A DNA stretch of 64,000 nucleotides from Rhodanobacteraceae bacterium (GCA_024234055.1 JACKOW010000001.1:412001-476000); one strand, 5' to 3'. Positions 50,949 to 60,168 are shown, numbered from the stretch's first letter. Notes: generated by a model not told the origin, from the letters alone. Made by a program: numbers and translations.

Positions 50949-53810
50949 TCAGACAGAGGTAGCAGTGCCCCGCCTTGGGCTGGGATCGCGAAACCAGTCG
51001 GTCATGACCGGTGCCGCCAGCGGCGGCGCATACAGATAGCCTTGCACCAGATCGCAGCCCAACTGGGCCAGCAGATTGGCCTGGCTCTCGTTCTCTACGC
51101 CTTCGGCGACCAGGCTCAGGTCCAGATCGCGGGCGAACTGGGTGATGGTACGGACGATGGCGCGGTGGCGCTGGTTGTGCTCCAGGTCATGAACAAAGCC
51201 GCGGTCGATCTTCAGACCGTCGAATGCTGCTTCCGAGAACGACACCAGCGAGGAATAGCCGGTGCCGAAATCGTCGACCACCAGGCCCACGCCCAACGAT
51301 TTCAGCGCCGCCAGGGTGCCGCGCAATCGGTCTGGCGCGCCCCGGAACACGGTTTCGGTGATCTCCAGCTGGAGGTGCGCCGGATCGGCCCCGCTGGCTT
51401 CCAGCAGTTGCTGCAGTTCGGTGGGGAAGCTCAGGGAGGCGAACAAGCGATCGGAAACATTGACACTGAGCCGGCTTGGTGCGCGCTCACCGAAGGTGCT
51501 CTGCCAACTACGCAGCTGCCGCAGCGACATCTCCAGCATCTGCAGGTCTATGGCCGAGAGCAATCCGGTTTCCTCGGCCATGTCCAGAAACTCAGGCGGC
51601 GCCAGCACGCCGCGCAGTGGATGCTGCCAGCGCACCAGGGCTTCGACCCCGACCACGCATTGTTTGCGCAAACTCCACATGGGCTGGAAATAGGGCACCA
51701 GTTCACCGCGATTGACGGCAAAACGCAGATCCGTTTCCAGCGCCAGGCGCTCGCGGGCCGCGGCATGCATCTGTTGGTCGAACAAGGCATAGCCGGAGCC
51801 CAGCGATTTGGCACGGAACATGGCGGTATCGGCATCGCGCAGGATGCTTTCGGGATTCTGGTCGGCGTGATTGACCAGGACGATGCCGATGGAAGCAGCA
51901 CTGAACACCTGATGGCCGCGCACCTGGAACGGTGTGCGGGCCACGCTCTGCACCCGTTCTGCAAGCGCTGTTGCCGAACTCTGGTCGAGCGCAGTCCGAC
52001 AGAGCAAGGCAAATTCGTCGCCACCGTAGCGGGCCACCAGCGTGCGCCCGTCCATCGCCGAGCGCAGGCGTTCGCTGAACTGCACCAGCAATTCGTCGCC
52101 GGCGGCGTGACCGAGGCTGTCGTTGACCACCTTGAAGCGATCGAGATCGAGCAGGAGCACGCCGTAAGGGCCGTCGTCCTGGAGCCGCAGTCGCTCCAGC
52201 GCAGCCACCAGCTGCAGCTCGAAGCTGCGCCGATTCGACAGACCAGTCAGGCTGTCGTGATGGGCCAGGAACTTGAGTTCCTGTTCGGCCGCGCGGCGGG
52301 CGCTGATGTCCAGTAAACTGCCTTCCAGGTGACCCGGATCATCGGCGTGGTGACGAACGATCCGGGCACTGGAAAGCACCCAGAAATGCTCGCCGTTGCG
52401 GCGCAGCATCTCGAATTCCCAGCCCAGTATCTGGCCGTCGCGCAATATCGCCTTCACCGCGCGATCGCGCATCTCGGGACTGGCGTAGCGGCGGTGGATA
52501 CTCGGCGCCTCCGCGCGCATCGCAGTGGGCGACGCATAGCCGAACATCCGCGCCATGGCATCGTTGACCTCGATCAGATCGCCCGCGAGCGTGCTCTGGA
52601 ACATCCCCAGTACGGCGTGCTGGAACAGCAGTCGGTAGCGTTCTTCCGCGGCTTGCAATCGGGCCTGTTGGGCCCGTGCCTCGGTGACATCGCGCAGAGT
52701 GCCTATCGATGCCGGTTCGCCGCGGAAATTCACGGCACCGGCGCGCACGGCACACAGGCACCGGGAGCCATCGCGGCGCAGCAGATGGATCTCGTATTCC
52801 TGGGTCTCGCGAGAGCCTGATTCGCGGGCATCCTTGCGCGCGGCTTGTGCTGCAAGGTCTTCCGGGGCGACCCAGTCAAAGTAGCTGGCGCCGATCATCT
52901 CCTCGCTGCGATAGCCGAGAATGTCGCCCAGCGCGTCGTTTGCGAAAAGCACACGGCCGTGCTGCATCAGGAACACGCCGTCACGAGAATTCTCGACCAG
53001 ATTGCGGTACAGCGCCTCGGATTGCGACAGCGCCTGCTCGGCGCGTACCTGCACGGTGATGTCGACGACCGTGCCATCAACCTGCAATATGCTGCCATCG
53101 GAGCCGCGAAGCGCTGTTGCACTCTCACTGACCCAAAGGCTGCTGCCGTCCTTGCGGCGCAATTCTGCACGCAGATCGGTGATGCGACCGGTTTTCTCCA
53201 GGCGCGTGGCGACTGCCTGCGCGTGGTCCCCATCGACATAGTCAAAGGCGGGCGCTCCAACGCTGGCGGCCAGCAACTCCTCAGGCGTTGCATGACCGAG
53301 CATCTTGGCCAGCGCCGGGTTGGCCTCGATGATCCGAGGTGGGTCCATCAGCCGGCGATACACGCCCACTTGCGATTCCATGATCAGCGTGCGGAAACTG
53401 GCGGCCTGACGAACTTGCGCCTGAGCTTCGGAGCCGTGCGCGTGAATGTCCTGAATCAATGAGAAGATGTAGCGCTCATCGTCGACGGTGATCAGCGAGC
53501 AGGTCATGAGGCCGTCGTAGTTTCGGCCCGGGGGAGTCTGGATGGCCACCGCCTCGCCGACGGCCAGGCCACGCTCGCGGAGCAGATTGAGCAGACTGTC
53601 TCGCTGCTCGGTGCCTGGCCAGAATCCCAGTTCCAAGGCGGTTCGCCCGAGCATCCGCGATCGCGGCGCACCGAACAGCGATTCCACCCCTGGACTCAGC
53701 GCTACGATCAATCCATCAGACAGCCGGCTGATCACCGCCACCGTCTCCGTGCCGGCGAAGACTTCGGTCAGGTGCTCCAACGCCGACAACTGGTGGGCCG
53801 ATGCGGACAT
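50949..53810 (-). CDS. Multi-PAS GGDEF-EAL protein
   Basis: A 953-residue cytosolic sensor of c-di-GMP turnover without membrane helices. Four PAS-like regions lie at about 20-120, 140-260, 265-385 and 395-515, with several PAC-type endings (VDGTVVDITVQ, IGTLRDVTEARAQ, LEGSLLDISARR). The GGDEF domain (about 520-680) has DSLTGLSNRRSFE and an intact RYGGDEFALL near 593; its RxxD inhibitory site is absent. The EAL domain (about 690-940) has VEALVRW near 723, EITET, DDFGTG near 845, KIDRGF and AEGVE, so it should be active. Which activity prevails cannot be deduced. The signal for the PAS domains is unknown; no heme or flavin motif stands out. Confidence 0.93.
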   Translation of the reverse strand: MSASAHQLSALEHLTEVFAGTETVAVISRLSDGLIVALSPGVESLFGAPRSRMLGRTALELGFWPGTEQRDSLLNLLRERGLAVGEAVAIQTPPGRNYDGLMTCSLITVDDERYIFSLIQDIHAHGSEAQAQVRQAASFRTLIMESQVGVYRRLMDPPRIIEANPALAKMLGHATPEELLAASVGAPAFDYVDGDHAQAVATRLEKTGRITDLRAELRRKDGSSLWVSESATALRGSDGSILQVDGTVVDITVQVRAEQALSQSEALYRNLVENSRDGVFLMQHGRVLFANDALGDILGYRSEEMIGASYFDWVAPEDLAAQAARKDARESGSRETQEYEIHLLRRDGSRCLCAVRAGAVNFRGEPASIGTLRDVTEARAQQARLQAAEERYRLLFQHAVLGMFQSTLAGDLIEVNDAMARMFGYASPTAMRAEAPSIHRRYASPEMRDRAVKAILRDGQILGWEFEMLRRNGEHFWVLSSARIVRHHADDPGHLEGSLLDISARRAAEQELKFLAHHDSLTGLSNRRSFELQLVAALERLRLQDDGPYGVLLLDLDRFKVVNDSLGHAAGDELLVQFSERLRSAMDGRTLVARYGGDEFALLCRTALDQSSATALAERVQSVARTPFQVRGHQVFSAASIGIVLVNHADQNPESILRDADTAMFRAKSLGSGYALFDQQMHAAARERLALETDLRFAVNRGELVPYFQPMWSLRKQCVVGVEALVRWQHPLRGVLAPPEFLDMAEETGLLSAIDLQMLEMSLRQLRSWQSTFGERAPSRLSVNVSDRLFASLSFPTELQQLLEASGADPAHLQLEITETVFRGAPDRLRGTLAALKSLGVGLVVDDFGTGYSSLVSFSEAAFDGLKIDRGFVHDLEHNQRHRAIVRTITQFARDLDLSLVAEGVENESQANLLAQLGCDLVQGYLYAPPLAAPVMTDWFRDPSPRRGTATSV

Positions 53811-54202
53811 GTGTGCAGTGTAGCCAAAGCAGCGGCTGATGGTGCAACAGCAGCCCGTTCCGTCGTAAAGCGATCGCTTGCATGTGCCTGGTGAATGCGT
53901 GCCCGGTCCTGGCCAATCCAGGGGCGTGCGGCGCTACCCTGGATTGCTTCGTCGCTGCGCTCCTCGCAATGACGCATCATCAACTTGCGATATGGGTAGA
54001 TGGAGAGCCACCTGTTTCGCCCCGACACTGCGCACGGGCCATGAACCACAAACCCGCCTGCAGGAGCGACCTCGCGTCGCGACCGGCAAGCCGCAGGTCT
54101 GCCGCAGCGGTCGCGCCGCAAGGGGGCTCCGGCAATTGAACACATCAAATCAACAATTTGCGATATGGGTTCATGGAGAGTCGCGTGCGCAATCCCGACC
54201 TG
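53811..54202. other. Repeat-filled intergenic region between the PAS-GGDEF-EAL gene and dxs
   Basis: This 392-bp gap is almost entirely composed of repeat modules. About 53920-53980 is the CAATCCAGGGGCG / CCTGGATTGCTTCG hairpin and the CTCGCAATGAC module. About 53985-54050 is the mosaic GATATGGGTAGATGGAGAGCC module in reverse orientation. About 54055-54125 is a REP-like palindrome (GAGCGACCTCGCGTCGCGAC). About 54140-54185 is another reversed mosaic module (GATATGGGTTCATGGAGAG). Nothing coding is seen. Confidence 0.7.
53920..54185. repeat. Mosaic intergenic repeat cluster, reverse orientation
   Basis: It contains the same modules as 1536-1660 and 1808-2035 in the opposite orientation and in different order, including the CAATCCAGG hairpin, the CATGGAGAG module twice and the GCGACCTCGCGTCGCGAC palindrome. 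Confidence 0.65.
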
Positions 54203-56128
54203 TCAGGCCGCGGCGCGCACGCTGCGACCCTGGGGGAATCGGTTGCGGATCGCCGTGGTGATGCCGTCGGCATCCAGACCGTTGAGCGCCAGCAGTCGCG
54301 CCGGATCACCATGCTCGATGAACTCGTCCGGCAGTCCCAGTTGCAGCGCCGGCAATGCCAGACCGTGGGCCGCCAGCGCTTCCAGGCAGGCGGTGCCGGC
54401 GCCGCCCATGATGCAGCCTTCTTCCACGGTCACGATGGCATCGTGGCTGCGCGCCAGGTCCAGCAGCAGCTCTTCATCCAGCGGTTTGACGAAGCGCATG
54501 TTGGCCACGCTGGCGTCGACCCGCTCCGCCGCCACCAGCGCCGCGTACAGGGGCGAGCCGAAGACCAGCAGGGCAATGCGCTGACCGGCCACGGCCTGAC
54601 TGCGCCGTCGCCATTCGCCCTTGCCGAAAGGCAGTTTGTCGAGAGTGCGCTTGACCTCCACACCGGGACCACTGCCTCGCGGATAGCGCACTGCAGCCGG
54701 ACCGTCATGGGCGAAGGCAGTCGACAACAGCTGCCTGCATTCGTTCTCATCCGCCGGCGTCAGCACGGCCATGTTCGGGATGCAGCGCAAATAGGCGAGG
54801 TCATAGGCGCCACAGTGGGTGGGGCCGTCGGCGCCGACAATGCCGGCGCGATCCAGCGCGAAGGTGACCGGCAGATTCTGCAGGGCCACGTCATGGATCA
54901 GCTGGTCATAGCCGCGCTGGAGGAAGGTGGAATAGATCGCCACCACCGGCTTCATGCCCTCGCAGGCCAGGCCGCCGGCAAAGGTCACCGCATGTTGTTC
55001 AGCAATGCCGACGTCGAAATAGCGCGCCTTGAAGCGCTGTTCGAACTCGACCATGCCCGAGCCCTCGCGCATGGCTGGGGTGATCCCGACCAGGCGCGGA
55101 TCGGCGGCTGCCATATCGCACAACCATTCGCCGAAGACCTGGGTGTAGGTCTGCTTGCCGGGCTTGGCGGGGCGTATGCCCTCGACCGGATTGAAGCGTC
55201 CGGGGCCGTGGTAGAGCACCGGGTCGGCCTCGGCCAGCTTGTAGCCTTGTCCCTTGCGGGTGACCACGTGCAGGAACTGCGGGCCATCGCCCTCATCGAT
55301 GCGGGCGATGATGTTGCGCAGCGTCGGTACCAGGGAGTCCAGATCATGGCCGTCGATGGGACCGATGTAGTTGAAACCGAATTCCTCGAACATGGTCGCT
55401 GGCACCACCATGCCCTTGGCGTGTTCCTCGAAGCGCCGCGCCAGCTCCAGCACCGGCGGCGCCATCGACAGCACCCGGCCGATGCCCTTCTTGGTGTGGG
55501 CGTAGAACTGGCCACTCATCAGCCGTGCCAGATAGCGGTTCAGCGCACCCACTGGCGGTGAGATCGACATGTCGTTGTCGTTGAGGATGACGATCAGCGG
55601 CAGGTCCTTTTCGATGCCGGCATTGTTCATGGCTTCGAAAGCCATGCCGGCAGTCATCGCGCCGTCGCCGATCACCGCGACCGCGTGGCGTTTCTCGCCC
55701 TTGATGACAGCCGCGCGGGCCATGCCGGCGGCGGCCGAGATCGAGGTGCTCGAATGGGCGGTGCCAAAGGCGTCGTAGGGGCTTTCCTCGCGGCGCGGGA
55801 AGCCGCTGATGCCACCCAGCTGGCGCAGCGTGGACATCGCTTCGCGGCGACCGGTCAGGATCTTGTGCGGATAGCTCTGATGGCCCACATCCCAGATCAG
55901 GCGGTCGTCCGGGGTGTCGAAGACATAGTGCAGCGCAATGGCCAGCTCCACGGTGCCGAGGTTCGACGACAGATGCCCACCCGTCTCCGAGACCGACGCC
56001 AGCACGAAGGCGCGCAGTTCGTCGGCGACCGCGACGAGCTTCTCACGGGGCAAACGCCGCAGATCCTTCGGATCGTTGATGGTCGAGAGCAGCGGGTAGG
56101 TGGACAAACTCTGAAACCTCGCAGACAT
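54203..56128 (-). CDS. dxs: 1-deoxy-D-xylulose-5-phosphate synthase
   Basis: A 641-residue ThDP enzyme, first step of the MEP isoprenoid pathway, joining pyruvate and glyceraldehyde 3-phosphate. GGHLSSNLGTVELAIALHYVF carries the catalytic His, the ThDP motif is AVIGDGAMTAGMAFEAMNN to ILNDNDMSIS, and the C-terminal half has DVGIAEQHAVTFAGGLA and DRAGIVGADGPTHCG. The start at 56128 (MSARFQSLST) matches the family. The 33-codon open extension upstream is not family-like. Confidence 0.97.
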   Translation of the reverse strand: MSARFQSLSTYPLLSTINDPKDLRRLPREKLVAVADELRAFVLASVSETGGHLSSNLGTVELAIALHYVFDTPDDRLIWDVGHQSYPHKILTGRREAMSTLRQLGGISGFPRREESPYDAFGTAHSSTSISAAAGMARAAVIKGEKRHAVAVIGDGAMTAGMAFEAMNNAGIEKDLPLIVILNDNDMSISPPVGALNRYLARLMSGQFYAHTKKGIGRVLSMAPPVLELARRFEEHAKGMVVPATMFEEFGFNYIGPIDGHDLDSLVPTLRNIIARIDEGDGPQFLHVVTRKGQGYKLAEADPVLYHGPGRFNPVEGIRPAKPGKQTYTQVFGEWLCDMAAADPRLVGITPAMREGSGMVEFEQRFKARYFDVGIAEQHAVTFAGGLACEGMKPVVAIYSTFLQRGYDQLIHDVALQNLPVTFALDRAGIVGADGPTHCGAYDLAYLRCIPNMAVLTPADENECRQLLSTAFAHDGPAAVRYPRGSGPGVEVKRTLDKLPFGKGEWRRRSQAVAGQRIALLVFGSPLYAALVAAERVDASVANMRFVKPLDEELLLDLARSHDAIVTVEEGCIMGGAGTACLEALAAHGLALPALQLGLPDEFIEHGDPARLLALNGLDADGITTAIRNRFPQGRSVRAAA

Positions 56129-56253
56129 GCGGTGGCAGGAATTGTCAGGCAGCCGCATGGCGCCCGTCCAGAAAGAATGCGGCAGTGAGCGGGCAGCTGG
56201 ATCGCCACCGGCCCGCGGCTGCCGCACATTATTCCGTAGCCTGCCTGCAGCGC

Positions 56254-58638
56254 TTACTCAAATCCGTTGGCGAACATCAGGTTGGGCGTCCCGCCACAGA
56301 TGCTACCGCTACCCTCGATGACAAGATTGTCGATGCTCCAGCCATCTCGGGTGAGATTGGAATCGGAGGTGAGGCGGAATCGGATGTGGGCGCTGGATTG
56401 GTCGTCCAGCATCGACAGGTCCAGATCCACGGCAGTCCAGGTGGCGCTGCCGTTGCAACTCCAGATCTCCGACCAACTGTTGCCGTCGGTGGACACGTCC
56501 ACGCGGCCATAGTCGAAGCCTGATTCGGTATCACACCAGGACTGGAACTTGAGGCGGGTGCCGGCGACGCCACGCAAATCCAGCGGCACCAGTGTCAGCG
56601 AGGTGTTGACGTTGTTGCCGTAATTGCCGGCCGGAGAGTCGCTGAAGGATGCCGGTGCGCTGACGTACAGATTGGTGTTCAGGCCCCAGGGCGATTGGGC
56701 CGTGAAGTTTCCTAGGCCGGCGCTGGCGTCATCGCTGAAGACGTTGCAGAGCGGGAACAGGGCCAGGTCCTGATTCGTCGTCTGACCGGCTGCCAGACTG
56801 ATGCCTGAGAACGTCTTGCTGGCGTACCCGGGCGCGCTCGCCGTGATCGAATAGGTGCCCGGCGGAGCCCGCAAACCATAGCTGCCGGCCGCCGCTGGCG
56901 AACTGGTGCTGCCGAATTCGCCCAGTTGCAGCTGCGCCGCAACCGCCAACGGCTGCGCGGTGACCGCATCGCGCACGCTGCCTTCCAGCCTGCCGGTGGT
57001 GCCTGCTGCCACCACATCGACGAAGCGGGCGTAGCTCGGTCCCGTGCTCGCGCTGTCACTGCCGCGCAGGTAGAGCGTGTATCGGCCCGGACTGAGTCCC
57101 GTGGACGGCAATTCGGCGACAAAGGCTTCCGTGGGGCTGCCGAAACTGCCGTTCAGCGCGGTTCCGAACGCGGTCGGCGTGGCCCCGGGCTGCCAGGGTG
57201 GCTGATCCAGGTACACGGCCACTGCGCTGATGTTCTGGGTGGGCTCGATCCCGTTGCCCTGCTGGAAGGCGTCGTCATCGGCCGTGCCCAGCAAGCGGAT
57301 GGTCTCACCCGCTTCGACCGGCGCCGTCAGCAGGCCGGAGATCGACGGCCCCGAGGGCTCCAGATAGGGTCGGCGCGCGGTCCGCAGCAGGTATTCCAGG
57401 GAGGCCAGATTATCGGCCAGTTCCTGGCTTTCAAAGCTTGCACAGGACTGAAAGAAGGCAGTGCCGATCTCGTAGCTCATCCCCGGAATGCCCAGATCGC
57501 CGTAGGCGAAGTCCTTGGTGCCGCCATCGGTGACGTAAAGCTCCACCGCCTGTTGCGGGTTGTAGCTGTTGAACCAGGCCAGACGTCGACCCAGGGCAGC
57601 CATGGCCGGGCCATTGGGCGCCACATTGTTGGTGAATCCCCACGGCCACATCACCAGCCGGCCATAGCTGTGGACATCCATGAACACGCCGCTGGTGTCA
57701 TCGGGCGCCGCCACATTGGGATCGGGCGGCCGCACATCTGCAAAGATGCTGCGCAGGAAATTGATCACCGCCGTCGATTCCGGCTCGGATCCGGCACTGG
57801 CTCCGCGATAGGTTTCATCGCAGCCGGCGCCGCTGGAACCGCCATGGGCACCCCACTCGAAGGGAAAGTTGCGGTTGAGATCGGCGCCGCGCGAAGAGCT
57901 GGTAGCGCCACAATAGTTCTCGTTGAGATTCTTGCGCCAACCCATGCCGAGTTCGGCTTTCTTGCGGCCGTCGGGGTTGGCCTGAGTGAGGATGTACAAC
58001 TCGTGATGGTCGAGCATCCAGTGAACGTCGGCATCGCTGTCATAGCGCGCCAGCAGGCTTTCCGCGAAACGCATCAGGGTCTCGGCGGTGGCGTACTCGC
58101 GGGCGTGGATCGCGCCCATGATGAAGGCCCGCGGCTTGGGTCCTTCCACCGCCGTATTGCTGAGCTTGAGCACGCGCAAGTCATAGCCGGTGCCCGGATG
58201 GTTGATCTTGTCCCAGGAGTCGCCGATGTCGATGACCGTCGCCAGTGTGGGGTGCGCTGCGACCAGCGCATCCTGGCTGGCAAAGGTCTCTTCGACTGTG
58301 CGATAGCAGGCGTAACCCGGAACGCTGCGCAGACTGCGCTGCGGCTGGCGCACGATCTGGGTCAGATCATCGTCGATGGCGACCCGGAAGCCGGCCGAAA
58401 TCAACAAGGAATATTCGTAGCGATTGGGCACTTCGACCACCAGGTAGCCCTGGTCGTGATGCACTTCCCAAGGTTCCACCCGTCGCGCCAGCGCGTTCAC
58501 CTGGGCCTTGCTGTCGAAATAGGCGCGCACCACCCAGGGGCCGGAGTCGGCTGGCAGATCGGTACTCGGCCCCGGGCCGGCCCAGGCACTGGTCTGGGCC
58601 CACAGGGCGATGATGACTAGGCAGAGAAATCGGCGCAT
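56254..58638 (-). CDS. Secreted M14 family zinc carboxypeptidase with C-terminal accessory domains
   Basis: A 794-residue exported protein. The signal peptide is residues 1-20 (ending SAWA). The M14 catalytic domain (about 110-430) has the zinc ligands in GAIHAREYATAE (HxxE) and the histidine in MDVHSYGRLVMWPW; the catalytic Glu is in MSYEIGTAFF. A carboxypeptidase regulatory-like beta domain follows (about 560-640, GRLEGSVRDAVTAQPLAVAA), then a MAM/jelly-roll-like domain (about 650-775). It ends in LMFANGFE, a short C-terminal tag I associate with secreted proteins of this bacterial group. The ATG at 58638 gives a good signal peptide. It is divergent from the IscU-like gene. Confidence 0.92.
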   Translation of the reverse strand: MRRFLCLVIIALWAQTSAWAGPGPSTDLPADSGPWVVRAYFDSKAQVNALARRVEPWEVHHDQGYLVVEVPNRYEYSLLISAGFRVAIDDDLTQIVRQPQRSLRSVPGYACYRTVEETFASQDALVAAHPTLATVIDIGDSWDKINHPGTGYDLRVLKLSNTAVEGPKPRAFIMGAIHAREYATAETLMRFAESLLARYDSDADVHWMLDHHELYILTQANPDGRKKAELGMGWRKNLNENYCGATSSSRGADLNRNFPFEWGAHGGSSGAGCDETYRGASAGSEPESTAVINFLRSIFADVRPPDPNVAAPDDTSGVFMDVHSYGRLVMWPWGFTNNVAPNGPAMAALGRRLAWFNSYNPQQAVELYVTDGGTKDFAYGDLGIPGMSYEIGTAFFQSCASFESQELADNLASLEYLLRTARRPYLEPSGPSISGLLTAPVEAGETIRLLGTADDDAFQQGNGIEPTQNISAVAVYLDQPPWQPGATPTAFGTALNGSFGSPTEAFVAELPSTGLSPGRYTLYLRGSDSASTGPSYARFVDVVAAGTTGRLEGSVRDAVTAQPLAVAAQLQLGEFGSTSSPAAAGSYGLRAPPGTYSITASAPGYASKTFSGISLAAGQTTNQDLALFPLCNVFSDDASAGLGNFTAQSPWGLNTNLYVSAPASFSDSPAGNYGNNVNTSLTLVPLDLRGVAGTRLKFQSWCDTESGFDYGRVDVSTDGNSWSEIWSCNGSATWTAVDLDLSMLDDQSSAHIRFRLTSDSNLTRDGWSIDNLVIEGSGSICGGTPNLMFANGFE

Positions 58639-58745
58639 GGGCGGCCAGAATGCGAGTGTGAACACAGCCTAAGGTGTGGCAGCCCGAGTCGGCAAGCCGA
58701 GTCGGTCGTACGCGCACATTTCCCCGACACACGCAGCAAGGCAGA

Positions 58746-59255
58746 ATGCGGGACATGTCACTGACCGACGTCTATCGCACCGTAGTGCTCGAACATAACC
58801 GCGCACCGCGCCGTCGCGGCCGCCTGGCCGCACCTGATGTGAGCGCAGAAGGCGTCAACAAGCTCTGTGGCGACAGTCTGACGCTGGATCTGCGCATCGT
58901 GGACGAGCGTATCGCGGCCTTCGGCTTCGACGCCGAAGCCAGCGCACTGACGCTGGCGGCGACCTCGATCATGGGCGACCTGATCGAGGGCCGGACCGTC
59001 GATGAAGCCACCGAACTCGCCAACGCGGCGCTCGATCTGGTCACGCGCAATCCGGAGCGTGCAGCCGACCCGCGCCTGGGCGATTTCAACTGTTTCCTTG
59101 GCGTGCTCGGCTACCCCAACCGGGTCAAGACCGTGACCCTGCCGTGGGCGACGTTGGCCGGTGCGTTGGCGGGACGGCTTCGAACTTCTACTGATATCGA
59201 TGTGCGTGGCGCCGACCCAGCTCGGCCGCCACGCCAAGGAGTACATCATGAGTGA
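58746..59255 (+). CDS. IscU/SufU-like scaffold protein lacking conserved cysteines
   Basis: A 169-residue protein of the NifU_N/IscU/SufU fold, which normally builds Fe-S clusters. Only one of the three cluster cysteines is clear (NKLCGDSLTL, residue 41). The second position reads FDAEASALT instead of the usual G-C-A and the third reads RVKTVTLPW instead of R-x-K-C. A non-standard Cys lies in FNCFLGVLGYP. The C-terminal 25 residues (RTSTDIDVRGADPARPPRQG) are not family-like. The start at 58746 has AAGG five bases upstream; 58755 is also possible. Its stop overlaps the Rieske gene start by eight bases, so the two are translationally coupled. Confidence 0.85.
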   Translation: MRDMSLTDVYRTVVLEHNRAPRRRGRLAAPDVSAEGVNKLCGDSLTLDLRIVDERIAAFGFDAEASALTLAATSIMGDLIEGRTVDEATELANAALDLVTRNPERAADPRLGDFNCFLGVLGYPNRVKTVTLPWATLAGALAGRLRTSTDIDVRGADPARPPRQGVHHE

Positions 59256-59568
59256 TTGGGTCAAGGTCGGCGCCGCCGCAGAGATCGTGCCGGGCAGCTG
59301 GCGCGTCATAGATGTCGACGGCGCCCAGGTGGCGGTGGTGAATGTCGAAGGCCACTACTACGCCATCGAGGACGTCTGCACCCACGACGGCGGCGAACTC
59401 ACGGGTGGCCGAGTCTGTGGCTACGAGATCGAATGCCCCCGCCACGGCGCCCGTTTCGACCTGCGCACCGGACAGGCCCTGTGCGCACCCGCCTACGAAC
59501 CCACCGCGGTGTTCCCCATCCGGATCGAGGACGGCGTGGTTTACGTGCGCGATGATCGCTGGGACTAG
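59248..59568 (+). CDS. Rieske [2Fe-2S] ferredoxin-type protein
   Basis: A 106-residue Rieske protein with the full cluster motif: CTHDGG (CxH) and, 16 residues on, CPRHGA (CxxH), in the order DVCTHDGGELTGGR then GYEIECPRHGARFDLR. It resembles the ferredoxin subunit of non-haem iron dioxygenases; in Lysobacterales such genes often stand at the end of suf clusters. Partner proteins are not encoded here apart from the overlapping IscU/SufU-like gene, so it may serve Fe-S assembly or an unknown oxygenase. Confidence 0.93.
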   Translation: MSDWVKVGAAAEIVPGSWRVIDVDGAQVAVVNVEGHYYAIEDVCTHDGGELTGGRVCGYEIECPRHGARFDLRTGQALCAPAYEPTAVFPIRIEDGVVYVRDDRWD

Positions 59569-59572
59569 AGCG

Positions 59573-59601
59573 GTTGTTGGTTGTCGGTTGTCGGTTGTCG
59601 G
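59573..59601. repeat. GTTGTCG heptamer array (left arm)
   Basis: About three units of GTTGTCG plus a variant unit, directly after the Rieske stop codon. The inverse complement array lies at 60220-60282. Confidence 0.8.
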
Positions 59602-59940
59602 AAGAGGCTGGCTCACGCGGAGACGCGGAGGTCGCGGAGGAAGGCTGGATCGACCGGGCTTCTGTGGGAGCGGACTCTGTCCGCGATGGCAAGCCTGCAT
59701 CGCGGACGACAGGTGTCGGTTGCTGGTGTCGGTGTCGGAAAGAGCCTACTCACGCGGAGGCCGCGGAGGAATGCTGGATCGACCAGGCTTCTGTGGGAGC
59801 GGACTCTGTCCGCGATGGCAGGCCGGCATCGCGGACGACAGGTGTCGGTTGCTGGTGTCGGTGTCGGAAAGAGCCTACTCACGCGGAGACGCGGAAGTCG
59901 CGGAGAGGAGCACGAGCTGCCTTGGCTTCCTGTGGGAGTC
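59595..59940. repeat. Tandem repeat with a unit of about 130 bases
   Basis: Each copy begins GTGTCGGAAAGAGCCTACTC, runs through a GCGGAGACGCGGA stretch, a REP-like hairpin GTGGGAGCGGACTCTGTCCG and GCGGACGACAGGTGTCGG. Copies start at about 59595, 59732 and 59861 (periods 137 and 129); the third is partial. Confidence 0.8.
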
Positions 59941-59941
59941 C

Positions 59942-60098
59942 CGGTCGCCCCTGGCGGTGCGCTTATTCGCGCATCAAACAGGGGGCGGGGCAGGGGGGCG
60001 GGAAACCCACGTCGCGGCACGGTCAGATCATGCGTCGAGGTTGGACCTCTTTCCCTTTTTGGTTGCGTATATCAATGGGTTACGACATGTTTGGTGAG
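59942..60098. repeat. Inverted heptamer-array element, GGGGCAG type, copy B (reversed)
   Basis: The reverse complement of the layout at 46601-46780: outer flank with GCGCATCAAACAG, a G-rich arm (59981-60002), the conserved core (GGTCAGATCATGCGTCGAGG) and outer flank ending TTTGGTGAG. The second arm is different here (CCTCTTTCCCTTTTTGG, 60047-60062) and no longer complements the first, so this copy shows arm replacement with core and flanks kept. Confidence 0.8.
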
Positions 60099-60130
60099 AG
60101 CGGACTCTGTCCGTGAAGGCGGCTCCACGC

Positions 60131-60168
60131 GTCACGTAGCCCGCTGCGCGGCCAACGTGACCTACGAA
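60131..60168. repeat. GTAGGTCACGTTG-type palindrome, single copy
   Basis: GTCACGTAGCCCGCTGCGCG followed by GCCAACGTGACCTACGA forms a strong hairpin; two related units lie at 44983-45062. Confidence 0.6.

Noticed and set aside
59595..59940. Regular repeats that might be a CRISPR array
   Set aside because: The units are about 130 bases and nearly identical over their whole length, without short constant repeats and unique spacers; no cas gene is near.
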